52,802 nucleotides of DNA from Candidatus Altimarinota bacterium (lineage in GTDB: Bacteria; Patescibacteriota; Gracilibacteria; UBA4473), in NCBI GenBank assembly GCA_021736215.1, contig JAIPGI010000008.1, forward strand, positions 1 through 52,802, written 5' to 3'. How positions within the stretch are numbered: the first letter of the stretch is position 1; the number at the start of each line of letters is the position of its first letter. The position numbers and the translations under genes were made by a program. Shown in pieces: positions 20,738-32,799 of the stretch. The notes under the pieces were generated by a model. That model had not been told where the DNA came from, made no database searches, and saw nothing but the letters and a program-made list of their open reading frames with translations.

Positions 20738-23392
20738 CTACTTTTCACCCCACTTTTTCAAGTAACTCTGTGCCGCAGCAATCCGAGCCACAGGCACTCG
20801 GAAAGGGGAGCAGGAAACATAATTGAAGTCTTGATGAAAGCAAAAATCAATAGAGCTGGGTTCCCCACCGTGTTCTCCACAAATACCAATTTTGAGATCA
20901 GGTTTGACACTGCGAGCTTTTTCGACGCCCAAAGTTATAAGCTGTCCAATTCCTTCTTGGTCTAATACCTGAAACGGATCATGCGGCAAAAATCCATCGG
21001 ACACATAGCTGGGCAAAAATTTCCCCGCATCATCTCGTGAGTATCCAAAAGTCATCTGTGTGAGATCATTGGTTCCAAACGAAAAGAAATCAGCATATTT
21101 TGCAATTTTATCAGCTATCAAACACGCACGAGGAATTTCAATCATCGTTCCAATGAGAACCGAAAAATTCATTTTATATTCTTCAAATACTTCTTGAATC
21201 ACGCCCTCAATTAATTTTCGCAAAAAAGAAAGTTCCGTTGTCGCTCCTACCAAAGGCACCATGATTTCAGGAATCGCTTTGATGCCTTTTTGATGACATT
21301 CACATGCCGCTTCCATAATAGCGCGAGTTTGCATTTTGGCGACTTCTGGATAGGTAATCATGAGTCGGCATCCTCGATGTCCGAGCATGGGGTTGGATTC
21401 GTGGAGAGATGTTACATGATGGCGCACTTCTTCGAAACTCAAGCCCAGTTCTTTGGCGAGAGCGCGGATATCTTCTTCTTTCTGAGGCAAAAATTCATGC
21501 AGCGGAGGATCGAGAAGTCGTACGGTCACAGGAAATCCATCCATAGCTGTAAAAATACCAATGAAGTCCTTTTTTTGATACGGAAGTAGTTTTGCCAATG
21601 CTTTTTCGCGTTGTGGTTCGGTTTGGGACAAAATCATTTCCCGCATAGCAGCAATTCGATTCTCATCGAAAAACATATGTTCCGTTCGACAAAGCCCGAT
21701 TCCTACCGCTCCAAATTCTCGTGCTTTGGCACTATCTGCGGGAGTGTCGGCATTGGTTCGCACCTTGAATGTCGGACAGAGTTCATCAGCCCAGTCGAGG
21801 ATCTTTTTGAAATTTCCAGAGAGTTCTGGTTGTCGCGTTTCGCATGTCCCTAGAATAACCTCCCCATTTGACCCATCAAGAGTGAGTGCATCTCCTTCAT
21901 GAAGAACGATGTTTCCTACCGTAGCAGTTTTGTCTTTTTCACTAATGGCAATTTTTGATGCTCCTGCAACACAAGGTTTCCCCATGCCACGAGCAACAAC
22001 TGCCGCATGGGATGTCATCCCACCGCAAGAAGTAACAATCCCTTCAGAGGCAAACATACCATGAATATCTTCAGGGGATGTTTCATGACGAACAAGAATT
22101 ACCTTTTCTCCTTTTTTAGCGAGAGCTTCTGCGTGATCGGCCGTGAAAACAATCTTTCCAACGGCGGCTCCAGGAGAAGCTGGAAGTCCCTTAGCAATCA
22201 CTTGTTTTTTGATACCAGGGGCAATTTGCGGGTGGAGAAGTTTGTCCAAAGAATTTGGACTAATACGCAAAACAGCTTCTTTTTTGCTGATAAGTCCTTC
22301 CTCTACCATATCAATCGCCGTATTCAAATCCGCGGCAGCAGACCTTTTTCCGTTGCGTGTTTGAAGCAGAAAAAGTTTTCCTTGTTCAATGGTGAATTCT
22401 AAATCCTGCATATCACGGAAATGATTCTCGAGTTTTTCGGCAATTTCCCGAAATTGCAGAAAAATTTCTGGCATTACTTTTTGTAATTCAGAAATATCTT
22501 GAGGAGTTCGAATGCCTGCGACAACATCTTCTCCCTGAGCATTAATGAGAAATTCTCCAAAGAGCTTTTTTTCACCTGTACTGGGATTACGCGTAAAGGC
22601 AACACCAGTACCAGACTTTTCGCCCTTATTCCCGAAGACCATGGCTTGTACATTCACCGCCGTTCCAAGCGTATCGGAAATATGGTTAATCTTTCGATAG
22701 GTAATAGCACGTGGATTGAGCCATGACTCGAAAACCGCTCGAATAGCCCTTTCGAGTTGTTTTTCTGGGTCTTGGGGAAAAGTTGATCCTGTTTCGGTTT
22801 CTACTATTTTTTTAAATTGTTCGATAACTTTTTTCCAATCATCAGCGGTGAGTTCAGTGTCTTCCGTCTTCTTGTGAGATTTTTTCATATGACTGATAAC
22901 TTCTTCAAAAAGTTTTCCCTCAAGCCCCAAAACAACATTGGAAAACATCTGAATAAATCGTCGATATGAATCATAAGCAAATCGCTCATTTTGAGTTGAT
23001 TTTGCAAGTCCTTGAACAGTCTGGTCATTGAGTCCGAGATTGAGAATGGTATCCATCATTCCGGGCATAGATATGGCTGCTCCTGACCGGACCGAGACGA
23101 GAAGAGGATCTTTCAAATCTCCAAATTGCTTCCCCAACTTTTTTTCGAGTTCTTTCATGTGTTTGAGAACCTCATTCCACATGGTGTCTGGAAATTTTTT
23201 GTCATTCGCCAAAAAAGCATTACAGGTTTCTGTTGTGACGGTGAACCCAGGAGGAACGGGGATTCCAAGTCTCGTCATTTCTGCCAAATTGGCTCCTTTC
23301 CCACCCAAGAGAGCCTTTTGGGAACTATCACCTTCAAGAAAAGAATACACGTACTGTAAATGGCTGGAATTGTGTTTCGCAAAAGAATTCAT
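20738..23392 (-). CDS. ppdK: Pyruvate, phosphate dikinase
   Basis: Reversibly makes PEP from pyruvate, ATP and phosphate. The 884-residue protein has the normal length and domain order: an N-terminal ATP-grasp domain beginning GGKGANLAEMTRLGIPVPPGFTVT, the central swivelling phosphohistidine domain with GGMTSHAAVVARGMGKPC (catalytic His near 460), and the C-terminal PEP/pyruvate TIM barrel with RTEHMFF, LVGATTEL and SFGTNDLTQMTFGYSRDD plus the CGEHGG catalytic-Cys loop. With pyk it forms the PEP-pyruvate node. The ATG at 23392 starts the conserved N-terminus. Confidence 0.97.
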   Translation of the reverse strand: MNSFAKHNSSHLQYVYSFLEGDSSQKALLGGKGANLAEMTRLGIPVPPGFTVTTETCNAFLANDKKFPDTMWNEVLKHMKELEKKLGKQFGDLKDPLLVSVRSGAAISMPGMMDTILNLGLNDQTVQGLAKSTQNERFAYDSYRRFIQMFSNVVLGLEGKLFEEVISHMKKSHKKTEDTELTADDWKKVIEQFKKIVETETGSTFPQDPEKQLERAIRAVFESWLNPRAITYRKINHISDTLGTAVNVQAMVFGNKGEKSGTGVAFTRNPSTGEKKLFGEFLINAQGEDVVAGIRTPQDISELQKVMPEIFLQFREIAEKLENHFRDMQDLEFTIEQGKLFLLQTRNGKRSAAADLNTAIDMVEEGLISKKEAVLRISPNSLDKLLHPQIAPGIKKQVIAKGLPASPGAAVGKIVFTADHAEALAKKGEKVILVRHETSPEDIHGMFASEGIVTSCGGMTSHAAVVARGMGKPCVAGASKIAISEKDKTATVGNIVLHEGDALTLDGSNGEVILGTCETRQPELSGNFKKILDWADELCPTFKVRTNADTPADSAKAREFGAVGIGLCRTEHMFFDENRIAAMREMILSQTEPQREKALAKLLPYQKKDFIGIFTAMDGFPVTVRLLDPPLHEFLPQKEEDIRALAKELGLSFEEVRHHVTSLHESNPMLGHRGCRLMITYPEVAKMQTRAIMEAACECHQKGIKAIPEIMVPLVGATTELSFLRKLIEGVIQEVFEEYKMNFSVLIGTMIEIPRACLIADKIAKYADFFSFGTNDLTQMTFGYSRDDAGKFLPSYVSDGFLPHDPFQVLDQEGIGQLITLGVEKARSVKPDLKIGICGEHGGEPSSIDFCFHQDFNYVSCSPFRVPVARIAAAQSYLKKWGEK

Positions 23393-23509
23393 GTGGGAAA
23401 AAAGAACAATTATGGGTCAAGTGTAGTATCGGGGATAGGGGGACAAGTATCAAGTATTTTTTGTTTCTCTTTTTCGCGATTAAGAAGGCGACCATCCACA
23501 TGATCGCCA

Positions 23510-23529
23510 GCGAGATTTAGGAATCTCGC
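23510..23529. other. Hairpin between secF and ppdK
   Basis: GCGAGATT-TAGG-AATCTCGC. It could separate secDF from ppdK transcription on the minus strand, but lacks a T run. Confidence 0.35.
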
Positions 23530-23563
23530 CTTCATTTTTTGAGACAGTTGTCACGGATTTTTT

Positions 23564-24466
23564 TTACCCTCGCCGGTCACTCCATTTCTTCCAAGTTACC
23601 AAGAGTGGCGCGGCGACAAAGATAGAAGAATACGTTCCTACGGAAATTCCGATAGTAAGTGCTAACACGAAGTAAAAAATACTTTCGGCTCCCCAAAAGA
23701 GAAGTGCCAAAAGAGGGATAATCGTAGAGAAAGAAGTGTTGAGTGAGCGAAACAATGTTTCTTGAATAGATTTCTCAATAGTCTCTTCAAAAGTTTCAGA
23801 AGCTTTCTGAAGACGGATATTCTCCCGTACTCGGTCGAGAATAACGATGGTATCGTTTACCGAGAATCCTAATGTTGCGAGTAATGCAGTGATAAATGCC
23901 AAATCCAACTCGACTCCTGTGAAGTATCCTAAAGTGACAAAGACACCAATAATGAATAAAATATCATGAAACAAGGCAATAATAGCAACAGCTCCAAAAC
24001 GCCATGGGTTCACTGCTTTCGGAATCTTTCGAAAGGCAAATGCTACGAAGAGAATAATTCCTATCAAAGAAATAATAATTGCATATACAGCTTTTTTCTT
24101 AAAATTCTGTCCGATGGTACTGTTCACTTTTCGATAACTGATTTCATCAAATTCTCCGACATCTTTATACATTTTATCGGAAATAGTTTTTAACTGTTCA
24201 TCACTCATGTCTTCGATAGTGATGAGGAAATGTCCCTCCTCAGTCGTTTGAATTTGAGGAGCTTGGGTGAGTTCGGGAAGTTCCTTTAGAAATGTTTCTA
24301 CGCGCTCTCGCGACATTGGTTTTTCATAAAAATCAACCGTCCAGCGAGCTCCTCCCGTAAAGTCCAAGCCTAATTTGAAACCAAAAACCAGGATAGTAGC
24401 AATACTCACGAGGACAAAAAGCCCAGAGATAGAGAACCAAATGTTGCGGTATTTTGTAATATTCAT
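23564..24466 (-). CDS. secF: Protein translocase subunit SecF
   Basis: Part of the SecDF proton-driven complex that pulls exported proteins across the membrane. The 300-residue protein has a first helix (IWFSISGLFVLVSIATILVFGF), the conserved GLDFTGGARW, a periplasmic P1-type domain (about 36-120), and five more helices with the family motif ATLGFSVNDTIVILDRVRENIR (about 205-226) and SLNTSFSTIIPLLAL. Length is normal. It lies 27 bases downstream of secD on the same strand. Confidence 0.97.
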   Translation of the reverse strand: MNITKYRNIWFSISGLFVLVSIATILVFGFKLGLDFTGGARWTVDFYEKPMSRERVETFLKELPELTQAPQIQTTEEGHFLITIEDMSDEQLKTISDKMYKDVGEFDEISYRKVNSTIGQNFKKKAVYAIIISLIGIILFVAFAFRKIPKAVNPWRFGAVAIIALFHDILFIIGVFVTLGYFTGVELDLAFITALLATLGFSVNDTIVILDRVRENIRLQKASETFEETIEKSIQETLFRSLNTSFSTIIPLLALLFWGAESIFYFVLALTIGISVGTYSSIFVAAPLLVTWKKWSDRRG

Positions 24467-24493
24467 GAGAAAAAAATAAGAGAGGAAAGGTGG

Positions 24494-26638
24494 TTATCGT
24501 TTTCGTATTTGTGCGCCCAATTTTTTGTTTTCGGTCTGAAGAGAACTTTCATTGAGACCAAAAAGCCACGGCTTTTGAAAAAATTTCCAAAGCAGTGCGA
24601 ATTGCAATAAATTCCGCGAAATAGTGATTGCTGTAAACATAGAAAGAAGTGTTCCAACGATGAGTGTGATAGCAAATCCCTTGATAACGGAACTTCCAAA
24701 GGTAAATAAAATTACACAAATCAAAAGCGTCGTGAGGTTTGAATCACGAATAGCTGGCCATGCTCGTTCGAATCCCAAATCGACCGCTTGCAAAAGACCT
24801 CGTCCACGACGAACTTCTTCTTTGAGTCGTTCAAAAATAAGAATATTTCCATCGACAGCCAGGCCGATAGAGAGCACGATTCCTGCCATTCCAGCAAGAG
24901 AGAGGACTATAGGACCGCCAAGACTTTCTGGCCAGACCTTCAAAATTGTCATAAAAATTCCTGCATAAAGTACCAATGAAACACTGGCAACAATACCAGC
25001 AAATCGGTACATCAAGATCATAAAAACTAAGATAACCAGGAATCCATATAGTCCAGCGGTAAGACTTTTTTGGAGTTGATCGTGTCCAAGTTCTGGAGTA
25101 ATGGTCATTTGTCCGCTCAAGATTACTGGGGCATCAATGGCTCCTAAATTAAGTCCATCAGCTAAGTCTTTGGCACCATCAAATGTAAACTTTCCTGTAA
25201 TTTGCGAGCTGCGACCAACAATTTTCTCTCGAACAGTCGGTTGAGTAATCCACTGTCCACCAACTTTGATTCCCAAGCGACAGTAAGTACCATCACATCG
25301 TTTAGAAGCAACGCGTCCTGTTATTTCAGCAAATAAATCAGCTCCCTCGTTATCGAAAAGAAGGTTTACTAACGGTTGTCCTACCTCGTCATATCCAACA
25401 CGGGCATTTTCCAATTGTTTTCCACTCAATCCTGTGGAAACCCAACGCAACTCATCTAAATCCCATGCGAGCATTTCATAACCGACTTTCATTTCTTGTA
25501 CACTTTCGGTTTTTTCTGGTTGGGTATCGAGAATTTCAATGACGTGAAACCCAAAAGGGCTTTCAACAACTTCGGGAAGAAGTCCTGGAGCAGTGGCGGC
25601 AAATACAGCCTTATCAAATTCCTCAACCATACGTCCTGGCTCGAACTCGCCCAAGTCTCCACCCGTACGCTGAGCGGCATTTTCAGTAGAAAATTCTTTG
25701 GCCAATGCTTCGAAATCAGTCGTTCCCTCATCCTTCAATTTCTGAAGCATTTTTTCGGCTTCAGCTTTCGCTTCTTCTTTTGTCTTGTATTTTATGCCAT
25801 CCTCTGCACGTCGAGCTTCTGGATACGCAAAGAGAATGTGCCGAGCGTGAACTTTTGGTTTTTCTGTTTTTTCACGAGGAACTTCATTTTTTTCCTTTAC
25901 ATATACAATTGCTAATACATTTTTAGGAAGAGCAAGAATTTGGAGATTGCCATCTGGGGCGATCGTGTATTCGGCTTCTGTCTGGGTTTCAATAATATCA
26001 CCCAAGAATGTTCCTGGTTTTGCTGCAAAAAGTTTATCTCCAAGCGTCTGGTCACTGATTTCGTCACGAAACCGAGAATCTATTTTCTTTAAGGAAACGA
26101 ATTGATTTTTGGAAGTGATTTCATCAGCCTTTACCTCCCAATTCCAAGGGGTCATTTGGGCTAGATATCCTTGAATTTCGGATCGAGCAGCATTTTCTTT
26201 TTCAGGATCTTCTTCGAAAAAATCTAATCGATTATCTCGTTCAGCATCTTGTTTTGCCTTTACTACATTAGAACTTGGAGGCATCTGAATAATGACATGT
26301 TCTTCTCCTTCAACCTGTGATCGTTTCACGATAATTTCTCCTACTCCCGCAGGATTTACTCGCTGCTCTAGGGCATCTCGGACGGATTCTGTAATGGAGT
26401 CGAGGCTCACATCGTTGGAAGGATCATCATCTGAGTTTTGAGCCATTGCATCAGAGAGATCGATTCGATAATCGAGCTCTGTTCCTCCAGCCAAATCCAA
26501 ACTCAGAGTTACCTTGAAATCGGATAACTTTTTACTGAAAGCATTGTCTCCGAAAAAAGAAAAAGGAAGTCCAATAAAAAAAGCAATAATGGCAATTCCT
26601 ACCACAAAGAGAAACCGATTGATGATTTGTTTACGCAT
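24494..26638 (-). CDS. secD: SecD with an inserted parvulin (PpiC-type) domain
   Basis: A 714-residue SecD, about 100-180 residues longer than usual. The N-terminal helix (about 7-25) is followed by the P1 entry SLDLAGGTELDYRIDL. Near residues 260-368 a complete rotamase/parvulin domain is inserted: HARHILFAYPEARR, KLKDEGTTDFEALAKEFS, GGDLGEFEPGRMVEEFDKAVF, SPFGFHVIEILD. The SecD P1 head then resumes (WDLDELRWVSTGLSGKQLENARVGYDEVGQP), and the C-terminal six helices hold SIGLAVDGNILIFERLKEEVRRGR. The predicted product couples pulling and proline isomerisation of emerging chains outside the membrane. Function of the insert is inferred from its family. Confidence 0.95.
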   Translation of the reverse strand: MRKQIINRFLFVVGIAIIAFFIGLPFSFFGDNAFSKKLSDFKVTLSLDLAGGTELDYRIDLSDAMAQNSDDDPSNDVSLDSITESVRDALEQRVNPAGVGEIIVKRSQVEGEEHVIIQMPPSSNVVKAKQDAERDNRLDFFEEDPEKENAARSEIQGYLAQMTPWNWEVKADEITSKNQFVSLKKIDSRFRDEISDQTLGDKLFAAKPGTFLGDIIETQTEAEYTIAPDGNLQILALPKNVLAIVYVKEKNEVPREKTEKPKVHARHILFAYPEARRAEDGIKYKTKEEAKAEAEKMLQKLKDEGTTDFEALAKEFSTENAAQRTGGDLGEFEPGRMVEEFDKAVFAATAPGLLPEVVESPFGFHVIEILDTQPEKTESVQEMKVGYEMLAWDLDELRWVSTGLSGKQLENARVGYDEVGQPLVNLLFDNEGADLFAEITGRVASKRCDGTYCRLGIKVGGQWITQPTVREKIVGRSSQITGKFTFDGAKDLADGLNLGAIDAPVILSGQMTITPELGHDQLQKSLTAGLYGFLVILVFMILMYRFAGIVASVSLVLYAGIFMTILKVWPESLGGPIVLSLAGMAGIVLSIGLAVDGNILIFERLKEEVRRGRGLLQAVDLGFERAWPAIRDSNLTTLLICVILFTFGSSVIKGFAITLIVGTLLSMFTAITISRNLLQFALLWKFFQKPWLFGLNESSLQTENKKLGAQIRKR

Positions 26639-26893
26639 AGGGGTTTAAAAGATTACAAGATCACGAGACTACGAGATAACAAGTAAAAATTAGTTCTGCT
26701 GCATGGTACATAAATTCTAAAAAAGGTCAAAAGCGAAAAAAAGAGACCGGTCTTGGGAGGTTTGTTTCTTAAATTATTCTGCTATTGAGAGAACCTTGAG
26801 CGAAGTCGGAAGAGATGAAGCAATCTCTCATAGGAAAAGAAGAAGATTGCGGCGATCGGTTTTAGCAGACCTCGCAATGACAAGCAAAGAGAA
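26639..26893. other. 255-base gap between secD and ligA with repeat-like sequence
   Basis: No ORF was supported. The part at 26796-26882 contains the phrases GAGCGAAGTC and GATTGC..CTCGCAATGAC, which look like remains of dispersed hairpin repeats. A secD promoter on the minus strand probably lies near 26650-26720 but was not resolved. Confidence 0.4.
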
Positions 26894-29512
<2,619 letters not shown>

Positions 29513-29560
29513 TTAAGTGGAGGGCAGGGATAAAAAATAAAATGGATTTAATGTCTCTGG

Positions 29561-29571
29561 TGTGATATAAT
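29561..29571 (+). promoter_or_regulatory. Extended -10 promoter of the 29595 gene
   Basis: TGTGATATAAT, 23 bases before the ATG at 29595. The same TGTG(A/G)TATAAT element recurs at 29781 and 33925. Confidence 0.55.
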
Positions 29572-29594
29572 TTTCAGAAATATAAAAGGTCAAA

Positions 29595-29777
29595 ATGAGA
29601 TTTTTCCGACAGTTCTGGAAAAGCCAGCGTCGTCCCAAAAGCGCTTTTGGAGGAGAAATTAAATCCAAAGAAGAAGTAGCGAATCTCAATCGAAAAATTC
29701 TCACACACGAACAAAGAGAAGAATTACAAGCCGAAAGGGAACTCGAAGAGGCTCAAAAACACTTGTGGAAGGAGTGA
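29595..29777 (+). CDS. Small charged protein of unknown function
   Basis: A 60-residue basic-to-acidic protein (MRFFRQFWKSQRRPKSAFGG, then an EEVANLNRKILTHEQREELQAERELEEAQK helix-type stretch). It is probably mostly one amphipathic helix. It has its own extended -10 promoter and lies directly upstream of the promoter of the large 29813 gene. No family was recognised. Confidence 0.6.
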   Translation: MRFFRQFWKSQRRPKSAFGGEIKSKEEVANLNRKILTHEQREELQAERELEEAQKHLWKE

Positions 29778-29780
29778 ATT

Positions 29781-29791
29781 TGTGGTATAAT
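29781..29791 (+). promoter_or_regulatory. Extended -10 promoter of the 811-aa protein gene
   Basis: TGTGGTATAAT, 22 bases before the ATG at 29813. This supports that start over the in-frame start at 29765, which would lie upstream of the promoter. Confidence 0.6.
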
Positions 29792-29812
29792 GCGAAGAAT
29801 AATTTCTTATCG

Positions 29813-32248
29813 ATGAAATTTTTACATCACTTCCAATCCAACACAGAAAGAAAGCCATTTATTTTTGAAAATAATATAATTCCTCCAAAGGACGAACAGT
29901 CAGAGGCGATAGATTCAGAAACTCAAGAAAGGGGGAATCTCGATAAAAAAACAAAATTAGATTTAAAAACACTTCGTATTGATGTGATGAAGGATGAAAA
30001 CGATAAAGAAAAGAATGTTATTACAGCTATCGAGGTCAATCCAGATGGTGAAGGAAAAACAAAATTAGGAACCGATGAAACGCTCATTCGTCTCAAATTT
30101 AATAATAGCAAAGAATATGATTACGCTGTAACGGATGATGGCAAGATGGAGTGGTTTAATCCCAAGACCAAAGACTTTCAGGCAGAGGAAACCCTCAAAA
30201 TAGATCTTGAACAAAATGCCATCGTTAAGAATAATAAAAAAATAGATATAAACGACGTTTCCGCTGTTCCCGACGCATTAAATGTCTACGTTCCTCCAAT
30301 TTCTCCATTGCCAGGAATCAAAGGATACGATCAATTGGGACTGGCCGTTGGAGTGACTCTTGAAGAATTTAAACAAAAATTTATCAAACAGGTGCAGGCG
30401 GATATCCAGACCGTGAAATCCAAAAAAGCTTCAGAGACCCTTAAAGAAGGAGGATTCTTGGGATTTGGAGGAGCTCCAGACACAGAGCTTTGGAGACTTG
30501 AGGAAACTTTTCCAGAAGCGTTTAAATCAAAGGAATCAAATTTTGATTTAATTACTCAAAAACTCGATTCACCAGATATGAATTGGGCATCGTTGTATGA
30601 TACTCTCAAGCCATTGGATGAAACCGACGCAGGACACGTAACGCGACTAGAACAACTTAAAAATTCCATCCCCAACAATGCTTGGGAGCCAGAAGATGGA
30701 GAAGCATTGTCTCCTGCAGAAAAATACATGCAGGCAGTCAAATGGGGTTATAAATATGAATTTGAACGATGGGACGATAATCAGCCTCGTTCTGGCGGAC
30801 AAGAAGCGTGGCATACAGCTAAAAATGTTATGAAGGCAATTTGGAAGTCATTTGGAGGAATGATAGAAAGTGTACTTAAACTTGTAGGAATTGAGCTTCC
30901 AGATTTTGCTAAGAGTCTTTTTGGTAAAAGTGATTTAAGCCCAGAAGCGAAGGCTCTTAAAGATAAGTACAACCAAGAGATTCAGGGGAAAAAGAACGGT
31001 CTAGAATGGAAAAAGGAAGAGAATAAAGATGTTTTAAAAGCATTCGATGTTTTCCGCAATGGGAAAGAGAAAAAAGAAGGATATAAGAATTTTTTCAGTT
31101 TTTTGGATGGGACGGATCAGGATTATCAGATTTCTGTTTCTGATTTTCAAACATGGAGAGAAACGAAGTTATTCGATGCGACTACAAATATCTCGGCTGT
31201 TTTGGATTATTTTCAAAAAAAGCCACAAATGGCAGAAGGGATCAGCATTGATGAGTGGAAAAGCATTGTGAATCACGCAAAAAATATGAAAATTGAAAAT
31301 GGAAAACTCTTCCTTCGCGCTGCTGAAGATCAAGAATTTGTGGAATATACAGGCACATGGAAAGAATTTTCGACAAAGATAACAGAAATTCAATCTACAG
31401 CAGAAACAGAAATTGGACAGCTCGTTTCTGACGTTGAAGGAGTAAAAGAATATGTCGGAAAATTTGTTGAAGATGTTCGAATCCCTGACAAATTAACAAA
31501 TGCAGATGCACTGAAAACATTCCAATCTTTTTTGAAGCTAGATGATAAGTTTTGGACCAAAGGAAATACGAAATTAACGCAAAGAGACGTTGATATGTTC
31601 AGTAAATATACTGGCTCCAAGTTATTTGATAAAAGTGATGATGTGTTCCATAAAATAGAAGAAAATGATGAAGAATATTATGTTCTCGAAAACGGAAAAT
31701 TAAGGATTGAAAAAGAAGGGAAGGATTCATTTGAAGTCGATGGCTCTGCAACGTATGGTATGTTTTCTTCTGATAAGAACTTTAGTTCTATTGAAGCGTT
31801 TCTTGAGTGGTTATATGTTGATGGAAAAGAAGAAAAAGCTTCTGGTATACGTGCTGCAGAGAACAAACATCTGAAGAATAATGTAAAAATCCCTGATAGT
31901 TTTTTCGTTTCCACAAAACCAAATGATTGGAGCGGTAATACAACGATAAATAGTGGGCTTCTATTCTTACTTAATCTTCCAGAAAAATATTGGCAAGGAG
32001 GATATCAATTGGATTCGAAAGAGATAAAATTGTTAGGGAAGTCATTGGTTACTTCGGATACACTCAAAATAGATAATGATAATCTAGTTATTGAGAGAGA
32101 ATTTTTACGAGAAAATAAAAAGTTTCGCACAGTACAAGAATTCTTTCAATGGCTTGATCGGGGAGGAAAAGACGAAGCAGTAAATTCTTCTCCAAATACC
32201 GAAGCCGAGAAAAAAGAAGAAACAAAGCCTGAAAAAACTAATTCCTAA
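29813..32248 (+). CDS. Large lineage-specific protein with internal repeats
   Basis: An 811-residue protein from ATG 29813. No signal peptide or clear membrane helix; acidic and rich in Lys, Glu, Asp, Phe and Trp. The C-terminal 400 residues contain at least two, probably three, related units of about 110-130 residues. The last two line up as VRIPDKLTNADALKTFQSFLKL.., KFWTKGNTKLTQRDVDMF.., SSIEAFLEWLYVDGKEE and VKIPDSFF.., KYWQGGYQLDSKEIKLL.., RTVQEFFQWLDRGGKDE. No catalytic motif or family was seen. Its promoter resembles that of the SLT protein at 33957. It is followed after 3 bases by a coiled-coil gene, so the two are coupled. Confidence 0.75.
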   Translation: MKFLHHFQSNTERKPFIFENNIIPPKDEQSEAIDSETQERGNLDKKTKLDLKTLRIDVMKDENDKEKNVITAIEVNPDGEGKTKLGTDETLIRLKFNNSKEYDYAVTDDGKMEWFNPKTKDFQAEETLKIDLEQNAIVKNNKKIDINDVSAVPDALNVYVPPISPLPGIKGYDQLGLAVGVTLEEFKQKFIKQVQADIQTVKSKKASETLKEGGFLGFGGAPDTELWRLEETFPEAFKSKESNFDLITQKLDSPDMNWASLYDTLKPLDETDAGHVTRLEQLKNSIPNNAWEPEDGEALSPAEKYMQAVKWGYKYEFERWDDNQPRSGGQEAWHTAKNVMKAIWKSFGGMIESVLKLVGIELPDFAKSLFGKSDLSPEAKALKDKYNQEIQGKKNGLEWKKEENKDVLKAFDVFRNGKEKKEGYKNFFSFLDGTDQDYQISVSDFQTWRETKLFDATTNISAVLDYFQKKPQMAEGISIDEWKSIVNHAKNMKIENGKLFLRAAEDQEFVEYTGTWKEFSTKITEIQSTAETEIGQLVSDVEGVKEYVGKFVEDVRIPDKLTNADALKTFQSFLKLDDKFWTKGNTKLTQRDVDMFSKYTGSKLFDKSDDVFHKIEENDEEYYVLENGKLRIEKEGKDSFEVDGSATYGMFSSDKNFSSIEAFLEWLYVDGKEEKASGIRAAENKHLKNNVKIPDSFFVSTKPNDWSGNTTINSGLLFLLNLPEKYWQGGYQLDSKEIKLLGKSLVTSDTLKIDNDNLVIEREFLRENKKFRTVQEFFQWLDRGGKDEAVNSSPNTEAEKKEETKPEKTNS

Positions 32249-32251
32249 AAA

Positions 32252-32650
32252 ATGCCTACCACCCTTATCACCAAGACCGGAAAAACAGCTCAGGACTTCA
32301 CTATTCCTGAAAAAATAAAAAATGATACTGCCCTCATTCAGTTGATTTTGCAATCAGAATCTATGAAGGATGAAGAACGGCAGTATTGGTTTAATCTTAC
32401 CGAGGTTATGAATGTAGAGCAGATTGAGAAACTTCGTGGGATTTTGACGAGAGAAAAAGAAAAACTCGCAGAAATTGATGCCAAGTATGGAAAGGTTGAA
32501 GAAGATCCTGCCGTAGCTGCCAAACGCGCACAGGACGCGGCAGCGCGTCGTGCTTCAGAGCAAGCTCAACTCAAAGCCAAAGAACGCGAACAAGAGGCTT
32601 CTGAGAAAGCGCAAGAAGAAGCGGCTTTGGCGGACTTGGCAAACTTATAA
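32252..32650 (+). CDS. Small coiled-coil protein
   Basis: A 132-residue protein three bases after the 811-aa gene. The N-terminal half has FTIPEKIKNDTALIQLILQSESMKDEERQYWF-type helical segments; the C-terminal 60 residues are an Ala/Glu/Lys/Gln-rich coiled coil (AAKRAQDAAARRASEQAQLK..). No membrane segment or family recognised. Proteins of this kind occur widely in CPR genomes. It is presumably cotranscribed with the large protein upstream. Confidence 0.7.
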   Translation: MPTTLITKTGKTAQDFTIPEKIKNDTALIQLILQSESMKDEERQYWFNLTEVMNVEQIEKLRGILTREKEKLAEIDAKYGKVEEDPAVAAKRAQDAAARRASEQAQLKAKEREQEASEKAQEEAALADLANL

Positions 32651-32703
32651 GGAGCAGGTGTGTAACTTCCTCTTTGGGAAAAGCGAGGGAATGAGGTAGA
32701 TTT

Positions 32704-32799
32704 AAACCCTCCCAGCCCTGTCTACCGGCAGGCAGGCTCCCTTTGCAAGGGAGGAGAAAATACCCTCTCCCCTTGAAAAGGGGAGTTGGAGGGGTTTAG
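32704..32799. repeat. Composite palindromic repeat (AAACCCTCC...GGAGGGGTTT)
   Basis: Outer arms AAACCCTCC and GGAGGGGTTT enclose CTCCCTTTGCAAGGGAG and CTCCCCTTGAAAAGGGGAG, plus CTG..CAG hairpins. It is related in style to the DUF559-associated repeats. Its right end supplies the WecG-type gene's stop codon. Confidence 0.65.
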
